NCBI RefSeq assembly: GCF_000732195.1
Contig: NZ_JNNU01000016.1
Location: 1 to 64,000, forward strand
Direction: 5' to 3'
Source: Neorhizobium vignae
GTDB taxonomy: Bacteria > Pseudomonadota > Alphaproteobacteria > Rhizobiales > Rhizobiaceae
Length of the DNA: 64,000 nucleotides
The notes beneath the pieces are model-generated. The model did no database searches. It was given only the letters and a program-made list of their open reading frames with translations, and was not told the DNA's origin. Positions 59,085-64,000 of the stretch are shown piece by piece; position 1 is the first letter of the stretch; every line of letters starts with the position of its first letter. A program made the position numbers and the translations under genes.

Positions 59085-60370
59085 ATGGACGCTGAGCGAA
59101 CCACAGGTTCTACCAAACCGGCAAGACCGTCTTCGCGGAAACCTCTCCAGAGGCCGAGCCCGGCCATTGTGGAACAAGTCGAGCGCCTGCTGGGTGGGCG
59201 CACGCGGAATATCCGGCTCAACGGCGAGCTGGCCCGGCTTTTCGCGAACGCTCCTGGCCGCAGACTGCCAAGATCATCCGCGCGTGGATGATCTGGGTCA
59301 GCGTGCTCGACGTCCTGACGTTGGGCCTCTACGCGATCCTGCTTCCGACCGAAACCGTAATGTCGATGCTGTGGCCGGCATTAATCCTTCCCCCCGCAGC
59401 GCTCGTTGCGGCGATGGTCTTTCTGCGGCCGCGCGCTTTATGGCTGCAGGGAGTTTTCCTCCTATCGGCCGTCTTTTTCATCCTCCTGTCCGTGGCCCTG
59501 GTGGGCGTCAACGCCGGTGGCGAGCTTTATGAGCGCCATCTGACCATCATGCTTTTCGTGGCCGTCACCGCCATCATTATATTTCCCATCCTGCTTGGCT
59601 GGGCCATCGCGATCGGAGCTTCGGCCCTGGCTATCTACCTCGTGTTTCAACTGCACAATCCAGGGATCGAGGTGGGAAGTGCTCTGGCCGGAACGCTGTT
59701 TTTTGCAAGCGGCGTGGCAGCAACCGTCGTTGCTCGACGCACCGCAACGATCCTGGCGCACAAGAGCTTCCTGCTGGAGTTGCGAGACCGAAGCCGCCTC
59801 GCCGAACTTGCCGACGCCAATTCCCAGCTGGAACTGCTTGCACGAACCGACCCGCTGACCGGTGTTGCCAACCGGCGCTCGATGATGGAAACGCTCTATC
59901 GTTTCTGGAACGAGGACCTGACACGAACCAGAGGCGCGGCGATGCTGATGTGCGATGTCGACGACTTCAAGCGCCTCAACGACAGTCTCGGGCATGCCGA
60001 AGGCGACCGCTGTCTGGTCAAGGTTGCCGGCATCATTCAGAGCAGTATGAGAGACGAGCGGGACCAGGTCGCCCGTTACGGGGGGGAAGAATTTCTCGTC
60101 TTCCTCCCTGGCGCTGATGAACAGGAGGCCATGAATGTCGCCGAAAGGGTTCGCACCCGAGTAGAAGCTGCGTCACTTCCGAACCCCACCTCCCGCGTCG
60201 TTCCTTATGTCACGGTCAGCATTGGAGTAGCGGCGCTGAAGCAAGACCGCGAACTCGTTTCGGCGGAGCACCTGCAGCGGCAAGCGGATGCCGCGCTCTA
60301 CCTTGCCAAGAAGGCCGGCCGGAACTGTCTGGTCGCCCATGCTCCCGAGGCCGGCCCAAACTCCGATTAA
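59085..60370 (+). pseudogene. diguanylate cyclase (MASE-like membrane region + GGDEF), frameshifted near the N-terminus
   Basis: The first frame from the ATG at 59085 reads IVEQVERLLGGRTRNIRLNG, then ELARLF. The second continues from about 59243 as RERSWPQTAKIIRAWMIWVS, so one base is missing near 59241. Residues after that form four or five membrane helices, a linker (DRSRLAELADANSQLELLAR) and a GGDEF domain (TDPLTGVANRR; DVDDFKRLNDSLGHAEGD; RYGGEEFLVF) with an intact active site for c-di-GMP synthesis. The product-inhibition site RxxD is DERD, so feedback control may be weak. The ATG at 59288 could still start a protein that keeps all membrane helices and the GGDEF domain. Confidence 0.75.
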
Positions 60371-60390
60371 AACCGCCCCCCGAGCCGAGT

Positions 60391-61317
60391 TCAGTATCCG
60401 GATGCTCGGCCAATCAGGGATGACCATTGGCCGAGCGTTCCGGTCAATTTTATCCGGTCTTCCGGAGCGAGCCGCGGCAGGCCGGGAACCCGCACTTCGC
60501 CGACGGAAATGCCGAGCTCTATTTCCACGGCTTCCTTGACGACCGTAACGTTTGCGCCGTTGCGGTATTGTGTGCGCATCCGCTCGAAGGGCTCGATGAG
60601 CCCGATCATCCGGCGAGCCTCCTGATAATCTCCGGACTCCAGTGCGGCATGAATTGCCAGCGAAATTTGAGGCGCGACATTGACGAGACCGGACGTGAAC
60701 CCCCGGGCGCCGGCAGCGGTGAAGGCTGGCGCCCAGCTTTCCGCCAGGCCGCAAACGAACAGTGCGTTGCCGGCCGCGGATGCCGCGACGGCCCGAGATA
60801 GAAGCAGGATGTCAGTTGTTGCGAACTTGATGCCGGCGATGTTCGGATGGGCCGCGAGCCGCAGCATGTCGTCAAGGCTGAAACCATCCGCCCTGACGTA
60901 AGCGACCATCGGCAGCAGGGAGGCATCGGCAAGATTGCGGAAATAATCAATCTGGGCGGTGGGCGCTGCGAAAGGATCGACCGGCTGATGCGACATGACG
61001 GCGGACGCACCGATCGTCTTGGCTGTCCTTGCCATGGCGATCGCCTCTCGCAACGAGCGCCCTACGGCTGCCGTCACCGGCGCCTTGCCATCGACGCCCG
61101 CCACTGCCGCTTCGGTAACGACCGTGATTTCCGCCGGAGTAAGCGCATAAAACTCACCGGTATTGCCGGCCGCGACGATGTTGTGGATGCCAGCTTTCGC
61201 CACGCGCGCGTAAATCGCACGGGTGACACCGATATCGACCTCGCCATCCCCACCATAGGCGGTGATCGGTACACCGGAAATGCCGGTCAGGATTTCGCGG
61301 AATGTCTGGATATCCAT
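60391..61317 (-). CDS. dihydrodipicolinate synthase family aldolase/dehydratase (sugar-acid type)
   Basis: The protein has 308 residues and a TIM-barrel class I aldolase pattern: AAGNTGEFYALTPAE near the substrate carboxylate site, Tyr in LLPMVAYVRADGF, and the Schiff-base Lys in IAGIKFATTD. The ATG at 61317 has GAGGAA eight bases upstream. In an operon with uronate dehydrogenase and a lactonase, the likely role is as 5-keto-4-deoxyglucarate dehydratase/decarboxylase giving 2-oxoglutarate semialdehyde, or as a related keto-deoxy sugar acid aldolase. It is the last gene of the minus-strand operon. Confidence 0.87.
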   Translation of the reverse strand: MDIQTFREILTGISGVPITAYGGDGEVDIGVTRAIYARVAKAGIHNIVAAGNTGEFYALTPAEITVVTEAAVAGVDGKAPVTAAVGRSLREAIAMARTAKTIGASAVMSHQPVDPFAAPTAQIDYFRNLADASLLPMVAYVRADGFSLDDMLRLAAHPNIAGIKFATTDILLLSRAVAASAAGNALFVCGLAESWAPAFTAAGARGFTSGLVNVAPQISLAIHAALESGDYQEARRMIGLIEPFERMRTQYRNGANVTVVKEAVEIELGISVGEVRVPGLPRLAPEDRIKLTGTLGQWSSLIGRASGY

Positions 61318-61327
61318 AAGCGTTTCC

Positions 61328-62209
61328 TCAGATTGCAAAGCGATGAACAGGCGTGCCGCGGACCCCCGGCTCGAAGGCGTAGATCGTGCCGTCTTCGAAA
61401 GTGCCGTTGTTGTCGGTGGAGAGCGTGGTCACGTAGAGAATAGCAAGATCAGGTCCGCCGAAGCAGGGCATGCTCGGCCCCTTGGCGGGCATCAGATAGG
61501 CCTCGACAACCTTTCCGTCCGGCGAGATGCGGTTGAGCCGTCCCCCCTGCTGGCCGGCGATCCAATAGAATCCGTCGGCATCCACGGCGGCACCGTCCGG
61601 CCGCCCTTCCTCCGCTGTGAAGTTATGCAAGCGGCGAGGCGGACCTGTGACGCCGTGCACCGGATCGAAATCGAAGATCTGCGCGTAGAGTTGGCTACTG
61701 TCGGAATGGAACATCGTCCGCCCGTCCGGGCTCCAGCCGATACCGTTGGAGGTCATCAGGTCGCCATCGATGATTGTTTCGAACGACCCGTCCGGCTTCA
61801 CCCGGTAAAGGCGGCCGTTGCCCGTCTGCGGTATTGCCTCGTCGCGGGTGCCGACCCAGAAGCAGCCGTCCGGCCCGGCCTTTCCGTCGTTGAGCCGACT
61901 GTCCGGCCGGCCGCCGTCCGGATCGCAGAGCAGTTTCATCGAACCTGTTTGAGGGTTCAGCAGATATACGCCGCTTTCCAGCGCCACCGCGACCTCGCCA
62001 TTTTCACAAAGAACCAGGCAGCCGATCTTCGCCGGCATCTCGAACCGATCGACGGCACCACCGGCCCGCAGGCAGATTGCCGCGGGCGCCAGGATGTCGA
62101 CGAACCAGAGATCGCCGGTGCGCTCGTCCCAGGTGGGAGACTCTCCGACCTTGAGGGGAAAGTCGATGACGCGGCGAACCTTGGGTGTGATGATCTTTGT
62201 TTCGCTCAT
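61328..62209 (-). CDS. SMP-30/gluconolactonase/LRE family lactonase
   Basis: The protein has 293 residues and a six-bladed beta-propeller pattern: LKVGESPTWDERTGDLWFVD with a metal-binding Glu, LNDGKAGPDGCFWVGT with Asn and Asp, and SNGIGWSPDGRTMFHSDS with Asn and Asp ligands. It would hydrolyse the aldarolactone made by uronate dehydrogenase to the open aldarate. Its ATG overlaps the uronate dehydrogenase stop by ATGA, which supports the shared pathway. Confidence 0.9.
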   Translation of the reverse strand: MSETKIITPKVRRVIDFPLKVGESPTWDERTGDLWFVDILAPAAICLRAGGAVDRFEMPAKIGCLVLCENGEVAVALESGVYLLNPQTGSMKLLCDPDGGRPDSRLNDGKAGPDGCFWVGTRDEAIPQTGNGRLYRVKPDGSFETIIDGDLMTSNGIGWSPDGRTMFHSDSSQLYAQIFDFDPVHGVTGPPRRLHNFTAEEGRPDGAAVDADGFYWIAGQQGGRLNRISPDGKVVEAYLMPAKGPSMPCFGGPDLAILYVTTLSTDNNGTFEDGTIYAFEPGVRGTPVHRFAI

Positions 62210-63036
62210 CGCGCAGCCCCCGTGAATACGATCAGTCCGTCTTCGTCCCGGAGCCGGATTGCACCGTCGTGTTCCGGATCGCAGAAACCTCCACCCTGGA
62301 AGAATGCGGCGACCGGGCTTTCATCCGCCGGCTCGAGGCGTAGGTGATCGCGCGAGAAATCCCGTGGCCGGTAGCCGAGCCGCTCGGCAAGTTCATCCTT
62401 CCACCAGCCGGCATCGTTGCGCGACATGCCGTAGACGACTGCAGCAGCGATGTCGGGATGGGTGAGGCCGATCTTCACAAGCTGGAACAGGTCGCGCGGG
62501 CTGATCCAGATCGCCGCCGCCCGTTCGCTGTTCGGATAGGGACCGGCATTGCCGATGCGGATCGACAAAGTGCGGATCCCCGCCTTGTCGTAATAAAACC
62601 CGGCGACCATCTCGCCCCAGCATTTCGACAGGCCGTAGCGCGTGTCGGGACGCGGCACGTCGAGGGGCGTGATCGTCTGGGAACGGGGATAGAAGCCGGT
62701 CGCATGGTTGCTGGACGCAAAAACGACGCGGTTCGTGCCGTTGGCGCGGGCGGCATCGTACAGATTGTAGGTGCCAAGAATATTGCTCTGCAGCATGTCG
62801 CCGATCTCGGCCTCGCGGGGGAGCCCGCCGAGGTGAATGACGCCGTCCATGCCCTCGAGTGCGGCACGCATTGCGTTTGCATCCGCGAGATCTCCCTCGA
62901 AGAAGCTTTCGTTCGACGCCAGTTCTTCCGCCGGCCTGATGTCGATCAGCCTGATGTGTTCCGCCTCGAGGCGCAGAAACCCCCTAAGCTGCGTGGCGAT
63001 ATTGCCCGCACCACCCGTTATCGCAATCCGTTTCAA
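62206..63036 (-). CDS. udh: NAD-dependent uronate dehydrogenase (SDR-type)
   Basis: The protein has 276 residues. An extended-SDR Rossmann start (KRIAITGGAGNIATQLRGFL), DIRPAE, the catalytic region VVFASSNHATGFYP with Ser, and YGLSKCWGE giving the Tyr-x-x-x-Lys pair match bacterial uronate dehydrogenases, which oxidise galacturonate or glucuronate to the aldarolactone. The best start is a TTG at 63036 preceded by GAGGAGGGG. An ATG extension to 63066 would read through that ribosome site. It lies 45 bp after the GntR gene. Confidence 0.88.
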   Translation of the reverse strand: MKRIAITGGAGNIATQLRGFLRLEAEHIRLIDIRPAEELASNESFFEGDLADANAMRAALEGMDGVIHLGGLPREAEIGDMLQSNILGTYNLYDAARANGTNRVVFASSNHATGFYPRSQTITPLDVPRPDTRYGLSKCWGEMVAGFYYDKAGIRTLSIRIGNAGPYPNSERAAAIWISPRDLFQLVKIGLTHPDIAAAVVYGMSRNDAGWWKDELAERLGYRPRDFSRDHLRLEPADESPVAAFFQGGGFCDPEHDGAIRLRDEDGLIVFTGAAR

Positions 63037-63081
63037 AACCCCTCCTCGCGATGCCTCACATCGCATGAAATCGAAGGTCTC

Positions 63082-63801
63082 CTAGCCTCCCACGCCCTGG
63101 AACATGCGGGCGCGCGCATTCAGTATATGGTTCTTCATGGCGTCATGGGCCGCCGTTTCCCGTCGTGCCAGGATCGCCTCCACGATCGCCTGATGCTCGT
63201 CCTGCACGTGCCGCACATGCAGCGGCGTCCGTTTCAGGCTGAGGCTGCGGGTCACCGACATGCCGATCGAAAAATGTGGCCTGAACCAATCGCGGACGGT
63301 GACGTGGAACTGGTTGCCGGTCGCCGCGGCGATGGCGTCGTGCAGATACTGGTCCTCTTCCGCACCGAGTTCGCCGATTTCCAGACAGTGTTCGAGGGCC
63401 GCAAGTGCTGAAAGGATGCGGATCCTGTCATTGGCCTGCCAGTTGCGTGCCGCCAGTCCCGCCGCTTCCGCCTCAAGCCCGGCGCGGAATTCGAAGAACC
63501 GTTGCACGTCGGCAAGCGATCCGACCGGAACCTGCTTCAGCACCGACGAGTCCGGCCGCTGCCGCACATAGGAACCTGATCCCTTGCGCGATACGATCAG
63601 CTGATCCCTGCGAAGCCGCTCCAGAGCTTCGCGCACCACCGGCCGGGATGCCCCGAACATGACTGCGAGGTTCGGCTCGGAGGGAAGGCGCTCGTTGATG
63701 GGAAAACGGCCGTCAGCGATCATGCCTACGATCTTCTCGTAGATGATGTCGCTGAAACGAGGCTCCGCTTTCGCGGCCGCTATCACGCCCGATTGGTTCA
63801 T
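63082..63801 (-). CDS. GntR family transcriptional regulator, FCD (FadR) subfamily
   Basis: The protein has 239 residues. The winged helix (FSDIIYEKIVGMIADGRFPI; LPSEPNLAVMFGASRPVVRE) is followed by an FCD domain (EFRAGLEAEAAGLAARNWQA; DQYLHDAIAAATGNQFHV; EHQAIVEAILARRETAAHDAM). It precedes udh in the same direction and would regulate the uronate operon. Its ATG overlaps the stop of the RraA-like remnant (TGATG), so it was once part of that gene's transcript. Confidence 0.9.
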   Translation of the reverse strand: MNQSGVIAAAKAEPRFSDIIYEKIVGMIADGRFPINERLPSEPNLAVMFGASRPVVREALERLRRDQLIVSRKGSGSYVRQRPDSSVLKQVPVGSLADVQRFFEFRAGLEAEAAGLAARNWQANDRIRILSALAALEHCLEIGELGAEEDQYLHDAIAAATGNQFHVTVRDWFRPHFSIGMSVTRSLSLKRTPLHVRHVQDEHQAIVEAILARRETAAHDAMKNHILNARARMFQGVGG

Positions 63802-64000
63802 CAGCGTCCCTTCTTACGTCTCCATTCGCGAAAAGCCTGCTCCGCTTCGGCTTCCGGCGGATAAAGCCCGAAAATACCCTCGCGCGCCGGAATGTGGCGC
63901 AGTGTGTAGGCAGACCCGACGAGGCGCGGAGCGCCCTTGTGGATCTTGTGCAGTTTGCGAATGAAGACGTTCCCCAGGCCGTGCTTCACAAGCACCGAGG
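63801..64000 (-). pseudogene. RraA-like gene with an internal deletion; N-terminus beyond the window
   Basis: The frame reads SVLVKHGLGNVFIRKLHKIH, then RLVGSAYTLRHIPARE, which is the N-terminal part of rhizobial RraA-like proteins. It continues in frame directly into GIFGLYPPEAEAEQAFREWR and the C-terminal end RKKGR. In full-length relatives (about 230-240 residues) these two segments are separated by roughly 140 residues that carry the GxxxDGxxRD active site. The join is near 63878-63886. The remaining polypeptide cannot be functional as an RraA enzyme. The start lies outside the window. Confidence 0.7.

Noticed and set aside
1..64000. CRISPR arrays, tRNA or rRNA genes, phage structural genes
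   Set aside because: No regularly spaced repeats, cloverleaf-like segments or phage families were seen on reading both strands.

Overview
The window looks like accessory DNA (plasmid, chromid or genomic-island type) from an alphaproteobacterium of the Rhizobiaceae (Rhizobium/Agrobacterium/Ensifer/Shinella-like). The reasons are the high GC content, the family mix (UgpC/MalK-type sugar importers, TRAP and Bug/TctC transporters, FCD-type GntR regulators, long-chain ChrA, an RbbA-HlyD-ABC2 exporter, a BigR/YeeE sulfur operon) and FNR/FixK-type anaerobox sequences. I saw no tRNA, rRNA, CRISPR array, intact insertion sequence or replication origin. The species and replicon cannot be settled from the sequence alone.

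Layout. 1-5.3 kb: a partial FitA-type antitoxin, an AI-2E family permease, a transglutaminase-like protein, a small DUF1127 protein and a BTAD/TolB-like/TPR regulator. 5.7-7.3 kb: a 5'-truncated flavin reductase followed by apbE. 7.5-18.5 kb: a stress, metal and low-oxygen style block with a frameshifted UspA, a VIT1/CCC1 Fe/Mn transporter, a TPC-motif P1B ATPase, an AdhP-like alcohol dehydrogenase, HlyD-RbbA-ABC2 and a small DUF1488-like protein; two FNR/FixK-like boxes lie inside it. 18.5-19.7 kb: a decayed BigR operon (broken bigR, two intact YeeE/YedE halves, a truncated TauE). 19.9-27.2 kb: a LacI-controlled carbohydrate ABC importer with a sugar isomerase and a Gfo/Idh/MocA dehydrogenase. 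27.4-29.6 kb: chromate resistance (ChrB-like, ChrA). 29.8-31.9 kb: a Tat-exported MBL-fold protein divergent from a LysR regulator.

31.9-44 kb is a sugar-acid catabolic region. It holds a GntR, a TRAP transporter, an idonate-type dehydrogenase and UxuA; then an Ldh_2 oxidoreductase with a truncated SDR, a GntR with two winged helices, another GntR, GudD and an orphan Bug/TctC binding protein. 44.6-47.3 kb: a tannase/feruloyl-esterase family protein and a LysR regulator. 47.4-56.4 kb: a tightly overlapped operon that joins a dipeptide-type ABC importer (with one fused double ATPase) to four hydrolase/lyase-type genes: a creatininase-like amidohydrolase, an RraA-like protein, a gamma-glutamyltransferase and an N-formylglutamate amidohydrolase. 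This is the best candidate for an uncharacterised pathway here. 56.5-60.4 kb: a soluble PAS histidine kinase with a degenerate receiver, then a frameshifted GGDEF protein. 60.4-64 kb: an oxidative uronate operon (GntR, uronate dehydrogenase, SMP-30 lactonase, DHDPS-family aldolase/dehydratase) preceded by an internally deleted RraA-like gene.

How it fits together. The udh/lactonase/DHDPS operon at the right end and gudD at 41.6 kb together would supply the enzymes of the oxidative route from uronate through aldarate to 2-oxoglutarate semialdehyde. The TRAP/UxuA operon would handle an onate by dehydration. Broken genes sit mostly at the edges of functional clusters (about 0.2, 5.7, 8.2, 18.6, 19.7, 39.3, 59.2 and 63.9 kb), which suggests repeated module insertion and deletion.
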